A stretch of 7,430 nucleotides of DNA from Asaia bogorensis (GCA_945871455.1 CAMBXJ010000212.1:1-7430), one strand, 5' to 3'; positions 1 to 6,120 are shown, numbered from the stretch's first letter. Made by a program: numbers and translations. The notes: generated by a model from the letters alone, not told the origin.

Positions 1-625
1 TCAGCTTCTCCGCCCGGTTCGACATCATCGCGGCCGTCACCGTCAGGTCCGCGCCATTCAGCAGTACCCGGCACAGATCGAGGAAATGCACGCCAAGGTT
101 CAGCAACGGTCCACCACCCGATTGCGGGCGATCGATCACCCAGGGCACGCGCTGCTGGTGGTAGCGGTCGACCATGCCGCCGACGAACTTGAACATCAGG
201 TAATGGATTGCCTCGTTGGCCGCGACCTCCCGGATCGTGTCGATGATCGGGCAGTAACGAAACACATAGGGCACCGCGGCAAAGTGATCGGCGGCCTTGG
301 CGTGGTTGGCGATGTCCCAGGCCTCGGCCGCGGTGATCGCGCAGGGCTTCTCCATCGCGAAGGGAATGCCGGCGTCGATCAGGAAGCGGGCCAGTTCGGC
401 CATGTCGCAATGGCGCGCCAGGGCGAAGGCGAAGTCCGGCTTCAATTTGGCGCACATCTCCCGGTAGTCGGCGAAGGCCGAGCACTTGGCCTTGGTCGCG
501 ATGGGTTCCGCGCGCGACAGATCGGGGTCGCTGACGCCGACAAAGGTCGCATCCGCCATGCCCAGCACGGGGTCCAGGAAGAATGGCGTATGCCAGTGTG
601 AAACCCCGATCAATACGATGCGCAT
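1..625 (-). CDS. Gfo/Idh/MocA-family oxidoreductase, C-terminus cut by window edge
   Basis: The frame starts at ATG 625 and stays open to the left edge, giving 208 residues of a protein that is usually 330-400 long. The N-terminus (MRIVLIGVSHWH) is a Rossmann-type strand and turn, although the usual GxGxxG is reduced to G-V-S-H. E92-K93-P94 is the family's EKP signature, which holds the catalytic lysine and the nicotinamide. A second signature follows at 170-183, a glycine run leading to H180 and D183, where the family has its conserved His. Family members are NAD(P)-dependent dehydrogenases of sugars, inositols or related polyols; the substrate cannot be read here. A GGGAGAG ribosome site lies 5 bases before the ATG. 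It is the most downstream gene of the minus-strand organic-acid group, separated from tctC by a foldback element. I am confident of the family, not of the substrate. Confidence 0.88.
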   Translation of the reverse strand, partial: MRIVLIGVSHWHTPFFLDPVLGMADATFVGVSDPDLSRAEPIATKAKCSAFADYREMCAKLKPDFAFALARHCDMAELARFLIDAGIPFAMEKPCAITAAEAWDIANHAKAADHFAAVPYVFRYCPIIDTIREVAANEAIHYLMFKFVGGMVDRYHQQRVPWVIDRPQSGGGPLLNLGVHFLDLCRVLLNGADLTVTAAMMSNRAEKL

Positions 626-675
626 GGCGCTCTCCCGTTTTGGTCCCCCCATCATACCAGTCCTGGCGGGGCCTG

Positions 676-838
676 AGTGTCTGTCCGGAAACATAGTGCA
701 CCTTTTCAGCGGACTACCATGGGCGTCTGGTGCGTTGCAGCCCCTCATCGATGGCCCCGCATCGCTTTCGGGGCTGCGCCTGCCAGCCGCCTCATGGTAG
801 CCCACTGAAAAGGCACACTATGTTTCCGGACAGACACT
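676..838. mobile_element. MITE-like foldback element with 46-bp inverted repeats
   Basis: Positions 676-721 and 793-838 are inverted copies of each other, matching at 42 of 46 bases with the first 23 perfect (AGTGTCTGTCCGGAAACATA and on). The interior keeps folding: 722-725 with 788-791, 727-730 with 783-786, 737-744 with 770-777, and a tip stem of 749-753 with 760-764. The whole unit can therefore form one long hairpin. It has no coding capacity. Counting the ends as TGT...ACA (678-836), the flanks CTGAG (673-677) and CTGAC (837-841) could be a worn 5-bp target duplication. A non-autonomous element moved by a transposase elsewhere in the genome is the likeliest reading. The transposase family is not identifiable from these ends alone. 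It lies in the gap between tctC and the oxidoreductase gene. Confidence 0.65.
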
Positions 839-939
839 GACGAATGGCGCGCCAGGGAGGAGCCTCGGTTTGATCGGCGCCGGAAGAAACGATGCCGCGA
901 CACCTGATCAGATCGCCGCCTTGGTCCGGCCGGGCGTTT

Positions 940-966
940 CGCGCGGCCCCTACAGGAAGCCGCGCG
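940..966 (-). terminator. Hairpin downstream of the tctC-like gene
   Basis: CGCGCGGC (940-947) and GCCGCGCG (959-966) form a perfect 8-bp stem with an 11-base loop, 45 bases past the tctC stop on the minus strand. There is no U tract after it, so it may only protect the 3' end of the message or do nothing. The rest of the 626-1010 gap, apart from the foldback element at 676-838, shows no gene or clear signal. Confidence 0.3.
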
Positions 967-1010
967 CCGTTCAAGATGCCAATTGGGAACCCCTTGCCGC
1001 CGTCAGGAGA

Positions 1011-1985
1011 TCATTCCATGCGCATGTTCAATTTCTTGACCATCGTGGAATACAGATCATAGTCAGACCGAAGCGTCTTACTCAGTTGCTCCGGAGAGCT
1101 TGGGTTTGGCTTCAGAGCCAGCTTGCGGAACTGCGCGACCAGATCCGGTTCCATCGCGATCTTGGCCATCGCGTCGGCCAGCTTCTTGATGATGGGATCG
1201 GGTGTGCCGGGCGGCGCGAACATGCCGAACCAGGCATTGAAGTCGATTTCCGGATAGAATTCCGTCAACACGGGCACGTCCGGATAGTCGGGATGCCGCT
1301 GGCGGTCCAGCACCGCCAGCAGCTTGCCCTTGCCCTGGGCGAGATGCGGGAAGGTGTTCGCGTCGGCGTGGATCTGATGCACGCCGGCCAGGAAGTCGGA
1401 CAGCGACTCGCCGCCGCCCTTATACGGGACATGCAGGATATCGACGTCGGCGGCCAGCTTGAACGCCTCACACATCATGTGGCCCTGGGATCCGAAACCG
1501 GCGGTCCCCCAGCTCAATTTCCCGGGGTTTTTCTTCGCGTATGCCACGAATTCGGGGATCGAGTTCGCCGGGACGGACGGATGCACCGCGAACAGCAGCG
1601 TGCCGTCGGTGAACCGCGACACCGGTTTCAGATCCTTGAACACATCGAATGGCAGCTTGCGCATGTTGGGCAGCACGGTGACCGAAAGCGATGGTGTGGC
1701 GACGAATGTATAGCCATCACCCGGGGAGCGGACCGCTGCCTCCAGCCCCAGCGCGCCGGATGCGCCGCCCTTGTTGTCGATCACGAACTGCTGGCCCAGC
1801 GCGCGGGACAGGCGATCGGCGAAGGGGCGCATGGCGTTGTCGGTCGATCCGCCGGGGGCGAAATTGACGATGATCTTGACGATCTTGTTGGGCCAGCCAT
1901 CGGCGGACTGAGCCTGGGCCGGGCCGGACCCGCCAGCCACGACGGCGGCCGCCATTCCACCGGTTACGAAACGACGTGTAAGCAC
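1011..1985 (-). CDS. Bug/TctC-family tripartite tricarboxylate transporter substrate-binding protein
   Basis: This 324-residue protein has the usual family length. The start is GTG 1985, preceded at 6 bases by a strong AGGGAGG ribosome site. Residues 1-25 are an export signal with twin arginines (LTRRFVTGG), a small hydrophobic stretch and a likely cleavage after A23-Q24-A25; the RR pair leaves Tat export possible, although many Bug proteins use Sec. The mature part begins with the family pattern W31-P-N-K and then F42-A-P-G-G-S-T-D49, the ligand-gripping loop. Later hallmarks are VPYKGGG in the middle, PDVPVL, and APPGTPDPI in the last third. Such proteins capture carboxylates in the periplasm, often for a TctAB membrane pair, but no tctA or tctB is visible here. 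Orphan receptors of this type are common in proteobacteria. Its neighbours suggest an organic or sugar acid ligand. Confidence 0.92.
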   Translation of the reverse strand: MLTRRFVTGGMAAAVVAGGSGPAQAQSADGWPNKIVKIIVNFAPGGSTDNAMRPFADRLSRALGQQFVIDNKGGASGALGLEAAVRSPGDGYTFVATPSLSVTVLPNMRKLPFDVFKDLKPVSRFTDGTLLFAVHPSVPANSIPEFVAYAKKNPGKLSWGTAGFGSQGHMMCEAFKLAADVDILHVPYKGGGESLSDFLAGVHQIHADANTFPHLAQGKGKLLAVLDRQRHPDYPDVPVLTEFYPEIDFNAWFGMFAPPGTPDPIIKKLADAMAKIAMEPDLVAQFRKLALKPNPSSPEQLSKTLRSDYDLYSTMVKKLNMRME

Positions 1986-2001
1986 CTAGGCCTCCCTAAA
2001 C

Positions 2002-2014
2002 AGCGTCTGACGCT
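2002..2014. promoter_or_regulatory. Palindrome just upstream of the tctC-like gene, possible operator
   Basis: AGCGTC and GACGCT form a perfect 6-bp inverted repeat around one central base, 17 bases upstream of the GTG start and next to the ribosome site. This position suits a repressor site, but no regulator gene is in the window. A second short inverted repeat, GGGGC-A-GCCCC, lies at 2051-2061. No convincing -35/-10 pair was found for this gene. Confidence 0.25.
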
Positions 2015-2180
2015 TTGTGATCCCGGGTCTTTGCCCGTTTGGAGACAGTAGGGGCAGCCCCGAACCTTGTCACGCTCTTTGGTGCAAACTCAGCGCGCCC
2101 CCAAGGCAGCGACCCCAGGGAGCCACCGCCGCTGCAACCCATCGCCGGAGCCGAAGCGCCTGCCTTATCGGTTTTGCGGT

Positions 2181-2233
2181 CCGATCCATGCGGCGGGCGC
2201 ATGCCGCCGCCAGAATCCGACGCCCCGGATCGG
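2181..2233 (-). promoter_or_regulatory. Nested hairpin in the gap between the racemase-family gene and the tctC-like gene
   Basis: CCGATCC (2181-2187) pairs with GGATCGG (2227-2233) and encloses a second stem, GCGGCGG (2190-2196) with CCGCCGC (2204-2210). It begins 23 bases after the upstream stop on the minus strand. It may stop or slow transcription, or protect the 3' end so that the two genes are expressed at different levels. No U tract is present. The rest of the 1986-2255 gap holds only the palindromes listed near tctC. Confidence 0.35.
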
Positions 2234-2255
2234 TCTCATGGTCAGGGAGGTCGCG

Positions 2256-3362
2256 TCAGATTTCCACCCGTCGATCGGCCAACGCCGCCTCGTTCACTCG
2301 CAGCCCCAGCCCTGGGCCATCCGGCAGATGAAACAGGCCGGCGATCGGAACCGGCGGATTGTCGAACACGGCATGCGTTCGGGTGGACGGATCGTTCCAT
2401 TCCGCCGGCTTGGTGCCTTGCAGCAACGATGCCACGACATGCAGGTTGGCGGTATGGCCGATCGTCGGCTGCGTCTGGTGCGGCACCAGTTCCACCCCAT
2501 GCGCGTGCGCCAGGGCCGCGCAACGCAGCAGGCCGGTGATGCCGCCCATCTTGACGATATCGGGCTGCACCATGCGAACGCCCGCGTTGATCAGGTCCGC
2601 CAGCGCCGCGAGCGTATAGGTCTGCTCCCCCGCCGATACGGTGATATCCAGCGCGCGCGCGACCTCTCCCATGGCGCGAACATGGTAGTGCTGCACCGGC
2701 TCCTCGAACCACCAGAAACCCAGGTCTTCCAGCGCCCGCCCGACCCGGATCGCGCCGCCGGTCGTGTAACAATTATTGGCGTCGAAGGCCAAGGGGAAGC
2801 CGTCCCCGACCAGATTGCGCACCGCCCGCGCCTTGGCGATGTCGCCGGGAATGTCCACGTCCAGGGAAGTGCGGTTGTTGTCGAAGCGGATCTTGATCGC
2901 CGCGGGTTTGTCGGCCAGCCGTTGATCGACCACGCGCACAACCTCATCGACCGTCCGGTCCCCGTTGCCGCCGATCGAGGCATAGAAAGGCAGGGCGGTC
3001 TTCCAGGCGCCGCCAATCAACTTGTAGATCGGCAGTCCCGTCAGTTTCCCCTTCAGATCCCACAACGCGATGTCCAGCGCCGCCAGCGCGCCGGTCAGCG
3101 CCCCCTCCGGTCCCAGCTTCACCAGCGTATGCATCGCCTGGTCCAGCAGCACCGCATGATCCAGCGGGTCCTGGCCCAGCAGCAACGGCGCGACATCGTG
3201 TTTGATCATGCCCAGGGATGCGAGGCCGCCCTGCATGGGGGATGCCTCGCCCAGGCCGGACAGACCGGCATCGGTGTGCACGCGCACGAACGCGCTGCGC
3301 TGAGAGGACTTGTCGTTGGGCGACCAGGCGACCTGGAAAGCCTCGATCCCGGTGATTTTCAC
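2256..3362 (-). CDS. Mandelate racemase/muconate lactonizing enzyme family protein (MR subgroup)
   Basis: This 368-residue enolase-superfamily enzyme has the normal family length. The frame is open up to 3440, but GTG 3362 has a GGAGG site 8 bases upstream and puts the first strand (KITGIEAF) at the N-terminus, so I chose it. The N-terminal capping domain covers about residues 1-115 and the barrel about 145-350. Metal ligands read as D194 (FDAN), E220 or E221 (WFEEPV) and E246 (AGEQ). The second-strand motif is K157-I-R159, KxR rather than KxK. D268 (QPDI) and H295 (VPH) match the His-Asp dyad of mandelate racemase, and E321 sits where that enzyme has its acid. Members abstract a proton next to a carboxylate, to racemise or dehydrate acids. 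The dyad plus the KxR change favours an acid-sugar dehydratase or related lyase; the substrate is unknown. It lies between the exporter and tctC genes. Confidence 0.92.
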   Translation of the reverse strand: MKITGIEAFQVAWSPNDKSSQRSAFVRVHTDAGLSGLGEASPMQGGLASLGMIKHDVAPLLLGQDPLDHAVLLDQAMHTLVKLGPEGALTGALAALDIALWDLKGKLTGLPIYKLIGGAWKTALPFYASIGGNGDRTVDEVVRVVDQRLADKPAAIKIRFDNNRTSLDVDIPGDIAKARAVRNLVGDGFPLAFDANNCYTTGGAIRVGRALEDLGFWWFEEPVQHYHVRAMGEVARALDITVSAGEQTYTLAALADLINAGVRMVQPDIVKMGGITGLLRCAALAHAHGVELVPHQTQPTIGHTANLHVVASLLQGTKPAEWNDPSTRTHAVFDNPPVPIAGLFHLPDGPGLGLRVNEAALADRRVEI

Positions 3363-3416
3363 GGCGTTTTCCTCCGATTCTAGCTGCTCTAAGATGCGGT
3401 TCCCTGGTCCGGCCGG

Positions 3417-3431
3417 CCGAACGAGGTTCGG
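3417..3431 (-). terminator. Short hairpin between the LysE gene and the racemase-family gene
   Basis: CCGAAC (3417-3422) and GTTCGG (3426-3431) form a 6-bp stem with a 3-base loop, about 50 bases after the lysE-type stop, next to the palindrome CCGGCCGG. No U tract follows on the minus strand. It is a weak candidate for an attenuating or stabilising element in the 116-base gap. Confidence 0.25.
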
Positions 3432-3478
3432 GGGAGACACGACAGGACCGAGGGGCGCGACCGCCAGCCGCGATCAGC

Positions 3479-4078
3479 CTACCAGTCTTCCATCAGAACG
3501 GGCACCACCGACAACACCAACAGCACCCCCATCGCCACATTGAACACCCGCAGCCGCTCGGCCGACCCCAGCAACCTGCGCGCGCCCTTGCCGATCAGGG
3601 CCCAGACCATCAGGCAGGGCAGGCCCACGATCATGAACACGACGAAGATACGACCGAGTTGCCAGACCAACGGCAGGTCCGGCGCCATGTATTCGCCCGC
3701 CGCGCCAACGCCGATCAGCCAGGCCTTGGGGTTCACCCATTGGAACGCCGCCGCGCCCGCGAACCCAAGCACGCGGCCGGACGTTCCGGGTTCGGCCGGA
3801 TGCGCGGTGGCGATCTTCCAGGCCAGCCACGCCAGCCAGGCCGCGCCACCCCAGCGGAACAGCGGCAGCAAGGGCGGCCAGGCGATCAGCATCGCCCCGA
3901 GGCCCGCGCAGACGACCACCAGCATCGCCGCGAACCCGACCAGAATGCCCAGCATGTGGGGCATGGTCGCGCGGATGCCGTGATTGGCCACCGCGGCGGC
4001 AACCATCATGTTGTTCGGCCCCGGGGTGACATACATCGCCACCGAGAACCCGATCAGCGAGAGCAAGGTCGTGTCCAT
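3479..4078 (-). CDS. LysE/RhtB-family amino acid or metabolite exporter
   Basis: This 199-residue inner-membrane protein has about six hydrophobic helices and the length typical of LysE/RhtB exporters. The first helix carries the family signature T18-P-G-P-N-N23 and the middle holds N116-P-K-A-W120; both are diagnostic. Relatives expel amino acids such as lysine, threonine or homoserine lactone by proton exchange; the cargo cannot be told from sequence. The start is taken at ATG 4078. A TTG two codons upstream (4084) is possible, but neither has a good ribosome site. It is the first gene of the minus-strand group, followed after 116 bases by the racemase-family gene, so co-transcription is possible. 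No divergent LysR/LysG-type regulator, a common partner, is present; the divergent gene is a TrmO-like protein instead. Confidence 0.93.
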   Translation of the reverse strand: MDTTLLSLIGFSVAMYVTPGPNNMMVAAAVANHGIRATMPHMLGILVGFAAMLVVVCAGLGAMLIAWPPLLPLFRWGGAAWLAWLAWKIATAHPAEPGTSGRVLGFAGAAAFQWVNPKAWLIGVGAAGEYMAPDLPLVWQLGRIFVVFMIVGLPCLMVWALIGKGARRLLGSAERLRVFNVAMGVLLVLSVVPVLMEDW

Positions 4079-4199
4079 CGTCAAAGGACAGCATACCTGA
4101 CTTTATTTGACTCCTGCCGATCAAGCGGGTCTGCTCCGCGACCGAGGCAGCCTGAATGGGTGCTGGACGTTCCCTCGCCGCGCCTGTCATGCTGATCCC
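4079..4199. promoter_or_regulatory. Divergent promoter region between the lysE-type and trmO-type genes
   Basis: This gap separates two divergent starts and must hold both promoters unless they are leaderless. On the minus strand, TATGCT (4090-4095) sits 12 bases before the lysE-type ATG and could be a -10 box giving a very short leader, although no matching -35 was found. On the plus strand, TTGACT near 4109 could be a -35 box but its -10 partner (TCTGCT, 17 bases on) is poor. The segment is locally AT-rich at 4095-4112. Confidence 0.3.
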
Positions 4200-4667
4200 A
4201 TGAGCGATGCATCCCAGCCCGGCCCCGACATGGACATCAGGCCCGATGAGGTCGCGGTGCCGTTGCCGCCCGCGACCGACGCCGGCGTCTATTTCATTGG
4301 CACCATCCACACGCCATGGAAGACGCGGGCGGAATGCCCTCGGCGTGGGACGCATGACGGGCCGCTGTGCACGATCGTGATCGACGAGCGCTGGCGGGAC
4401 GCTTTGACCGGTATCGACGCGAACGCTCGTTTGCAGGTGTTGTACTGGATGCATCGGTCCCGCCGCGATCTGGTCTTGCAGACGCCTCAGAACAGCGGTC
4501 GGACATTGGGCACCTTCGCGTTGCGGTCCCCGGTGCGGCCCAATCCGATCGCGTCATCGGTGGTGGTGCTGGAACGGGTCGAGGGCACGACACTGTTCGT
4601 GCGTGGCCTGGATTGTTTGGACGGGACGCCTTTGGTGGATTTGAAACCGGATCGTCCGGTGGCGTAG
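4200..4667 (+). CDS. trmO: TrmO/TsaA-family (UPF0066) S-adenosylmethionine-dependent methyltransferase, short form
   Basis: This 155-residue protein covers the TsaA-like beta-barrel domain only; the E. coli TrmO is about 235 residues with an extra C-terminal domain. The start ATG 4200 was chosen because the family's first strand IGTIHTPW lies at 33-40. The frame extends upstream to 4107, but that part looks non-coding and overlaps the lysE-type promoter. Family motifs are R101-T-L-G-T-F-A-L-R, then RPNPIA (113-118), and near the end LDCLDGTPLVDLKP (137-150), which bind S-adenosylmethionine. TrmO methylates the threonylcarbamoyl adenosine at position 37 of tRNA-Thr. Short members may have that role or another, since the usual PRQ near residue 48 reads PRR here. 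No ribosome site is evident. It stands alone and divergent from the transport cluster. Confidence 0.85.
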   Translation: MSDASQPGPDMDIRPDEVAVPLPPATDAGVYFIGTIHTPWKTRAECPRRGTHDGPLCTIVIDERWRDALTGIDANARLQVLYWMHRSRRDLVLQTPQNSGRTLGTFALRSPVRPNPIASSVVVLERVEGTTLFVRGLDCLDGTPLVDLKPDRPVA

Positions 4668-4723
4668 CCACGCTGAGATTACCCTCCGCGCCTATCCGTG
4701 GTGCGGCCGGCCTCGTTGGCGGG

Positions 4724-4738
4724 CTCGGTCATGCCGAG
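4724..4738. terminator. Small hairpin between the convergent trmO-type and toxin-remnant genes
   Basis: CTCGG (4724-4728) and CCGAG (4734-4738) form a 5-bp stem with a 5-base loop in the 90-base gap between two convergent 3' ends. It is short and lacks a U tract on either strand, so support is weak. Confidence 0.2.
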
Positions 4739-4757
4739 GACAGGGTTGGATTGCCGC

Positions 4758-5057
4758 CTATCCGATGGTCTCGGCAATCGCTTGCCTGAGTGCAACCCGG
4801 TCGCTTGCGTGAAGCGCCCCGAGGGAACGGATGATCAGGCGTTGTTCAATCGTGGCAAAGACCGGCTTGACAACGGATGGTTTGAGGAGCCCTGCCTCCG
4901 CCCAGTGATTGAGCCACACCTCGCCCAAGCCAGGGGGCGGGCGCAGTTGGCTGGTCACCGCCATCACCACGACATCCCGCCGTCCTTCGTTATAGGCATG
5001 ATTGCTGACGATGACCGCGGGGCGCCGCTTGGATGCGCTTTGGTCGGTGAAGGGGAG
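4758..5057 (-). pseudogene. MazF/PemK-type toxin, 3' part of a split gene
   Basis: This frame encodes the body of a MazF/PemK endoribonuclease toxin. It begins at about CCC 5054 with PFTDQSASKRRPAVIVS, the family's R-R-P-A-V segment with the active-site arginine, and continues through AYNEGRRDV and AVTSQ, the second active-site segment, to TAG at 4758. No start codon exists upstream of GTG 4970: in frame, a TGA lies just before GGAGGT near 5072. A protein started at GTG 4970 would be 70 residues and lack the RPA arginine, so it should not cleave RNA. The missing first 12 codons lie at 6120-6085, directly after the antitoxin gene. Joining the two pieces gives a 111-residue toxin of normal length. 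The sequence after the break shows no further stops or frameshifts, suggesting a recent event. Confidence 0.85.
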
Positions 5058-5151
5058 TCGCCCCCATTCACCTCCTCACAGAATGTTTCTAATTCAGGGC
5101 CGGACATGGTAGTAGGGTAGCTTAGAGGGGGGTGGTTGTAACACTGGAAAT

Positions 5152-5186
5152 ATGGGCATGAGTGCTCGTTGGGGGGGGGCAAGGTG
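5152..5186 (+). promoter_or_regulatory. Run of nine G at the start of the DUF5677-like gene
   Basis: Nine consecutive G (5171-5179) lie between two ATG codons (5152 and 5158) and the GTG at 5184. As written, those ATGs are in another frame and hit a stop after about 25 codons. With ten G they would be in frame with the gene. The run may simply serve as a purine-rich ribosome site for GTG 5184, or be a slippage switch. Confidence 0.4.
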
Positions 5187-5942
5187 GCATCCGTACAAGA
5201 GTGGAGAGCATTTTCCAGGAGCGTCCTGACAACTGGCAACCACATCCTGGATGTTATCGAGGTTCCGGTAACCGAGAAGCGTGCCGCCGATCGTTTGATA
5301 CTGGTGACTACACTTCTAATTCGAACGGTATCCCATGTGCGAGCGACAATCCTGCTAGTCGAAGCAGACTGCATCGTCGAGGCACGAACCATGGTCAGAA
5401 ATTGCCTAGAAAACCTATTTTTTGCTAATTCTCTAGCTATAAACCCAGATGAATTTGTCAAACGTCTCCAAGAAGACGAGATATCGAGTAGAAAGCGGCG
5501 TGCAAAAATACTGATTTCCCGCACTGATTTGCCGCTTGATAAAAAAATCAAACAGAAAACAGCACGTTACCTCAAACACCTAGAGGATAAATGGCCAAAC
5601 ACTAGTGTACTCAATCCGAAGAAGGAAGCGAAGGATTTGCCGGTTGAAGGTTTGTATATATTCCATGCGCAACTTTCGTCTGATGCTGCACACGCTAGCG
5701 CTACTTCGCTCCACAGATATCTGGTACAAAATGATGACAATGGCGTTCCAGGCTACGATACAAGACCCCTGGTTCAAGAAACGGAAGTGGTCGATACGCT
5801 CGACCTCCTCTGCACGGCGGCTATCTGCGTTTATAAAGTATATGACGAGCTATTCAAAAATGACGCGGTGAACACCTGTGTCGGTCAGATATCCAGAGAA
5901 CTCATGGCGATGAAGGGATCACCGTTTCCGGCCAACCGCTGA
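5184..5942 (+). CDS. DUF5677-like protein of unknown function, AT-rich insert gene
   Basis: This encodes a mostly helical protein of 252 residues from GTG 5184, chosen because the G-rich run upstream can act as ribosome site; TTG 5169 would add five residues. It resembles the DUF5677 family by recognition, not by search. The central part has a helix with the pattern E-A-R-T-M-V-R-N-C-L-E-N (residues 66-77). A charged stretch follows at about 90-140, then Y-I-F-H-A-Q-L-S-S-D-A-A-H (158-170), whose spaced His and Ser residues look like the family core. There is no signal peptide and no clear transmembrane helix. The function of DUF5677 is not established. Some relatives are accessory genes, and the R...E and H pattern recalls HEPN-type folds, but that is speculation. 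Its base composition is far poorer in GC than the neighbours, and it lies wholly inside the DNA that split the toxin gene, both pointing to recent transfer. Confidence 0.7.
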   Translation: MASVQEWRAFSRSVLTTGNHILDVIEVPVTEKRAADRLILVTTLLIRTVSHVRATILLVEADCIVEARTMVRNCLENLFFANSLAINPDEFVKRLQEDEISSRKRRAKILISRTDLPLDKKIKQKTARYLKHLEDKWPNTSVLNPKKEAKDLPVEGLYIFHAQLSSDAAHASATSLHRYLVQNDDNGVPGYDTRPLVQETEVVDTLDLLCTAAICVYKVYDELFKNDAVNTCVGQISRELMAMKGSPFPANR

Positions 5943-6071
5943 AAACTCCGCCTCAATCCTCGGTCGCGCCTTGTCATAGGCCCGCACCAAGTGCAGTTCA
6001 CAAATCTGACTATCATCCTCGTAAGCTATGCCGACTATTTTGGCAACAGCCTGGCCTCGGGATACAGGCGC
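5919..6071 (-). pseudogene. Protein-like frame without a start, inside the insert
   Basis: On the minus strand, 50 codons are open between TGA at 6072-6074 and TGA at 5919-5921. The middle reads like real protein (VAKIVGIAYEDDSQICELHL, then VRAYDKARPRIEAEF), with good alternation of charged and hydrophobic residues. There is no ATG or GTG near its beginning and no ribosome site. It overlaps the 3' end of the DUF5677-like gene by 24 bases. I do not recognise the family. It may be the tail of a gene that came in with the insert and lost its start. It could also be a chance open frame. Confidence 0.35.
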
Positions 6072-6083
6072 TCAAATGCGAGC

Positions 6084-6120
6084 ACGGCACCAGGACGATG
6101 GTGCCGAACTCATATTGCAT
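6084..6120 (-). pseudogene. MazF/PemK-type toxin, 5' part of the split gene
   Basis: ATG 6120 opens a frame MQYEFGTIVLVP that matches the N-terminal strand of MazF/PemK toxins. It overlaps the last 11 bases of the antitoxin gene, the usual coupling in such operons. After CCG 6085 the sequence leaves the family and soon meets stops. The continuation is found at 5056-4758 in the same orientation. Confidence 0.8.

Larger units (their letters stand above)
5057..6083. other. About 1,027-bp insertion that splits the toxin gene
   Basis: The toxin reading frame breaks after the T at 6084 (minus strand ...CTGGTGCCGT) and resumes at 5056 (TCCCCTTCACC...). Deleting 5057-6083 restores the family sequence V-P-F-P-F-T-D-Q exactly, with the F codon built from 6084, 5056 and 5055. 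The insert holds a plus-strand gene (5184-5942), a protein-like frame on the minus strand (5919-6071), and an AT-rich core: 5401-5460 is about 32% GC, far below the flanking genes. No terminal inverted repeats, target duplication, transposase or integrase were found, so the mechanism is open; illegitimate or homology-assisted recombination is possible. Confidence 0.75.

Noticed and set aside
486..974. Two small frames crossing the foldback element that share the peptide LSGNIV
   Set aside because: The similarity comes from the inverted repeat being translated from both strands; neither has a ribosome site or family match.
870..2051. Long plus-strand open frame of 393 codons
   Set aside because: It is antisense to the clearly recognisable tctC-type gene; its translation is rich in R, H, Q and G with no family features, as expected of a GC-rich shadow.
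2067..3383. Plus-strand open frame of 438 codons
   Set aside because: It lies antisense to the racemase-family gene, which carries conserved catalytic motifs; this frame has none.
3474..4454. Minus-strand open frame of 326 codons
   Set aside because: It overlaps the LysE-type gene in another frame and the trmO-type gene in antisense, and its composition is low-complexity G, A and R.
4690..4765. Direct repeat GCCTATCCG near 4690 and 4757 as a possible attachment site
   Set aside because: Nine bases is within chance expectation, and the second copy is simply the end of the toxin coding sequence.
5162..5428. Plus-strand frame beginning with a GGGQGGIRTRV-like peptide
   Set aside because: It is a shifted reading of the G run and the DUF5677-like gene, and no tRNA structure was found there.
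4964..5551. Minus-strand open frame of 195 codons over the toxin break and the insert
   Set aside because: It is antisense to the DUF5677-like gene and out of frame with the toxin remnant; it spans the insertion junction.
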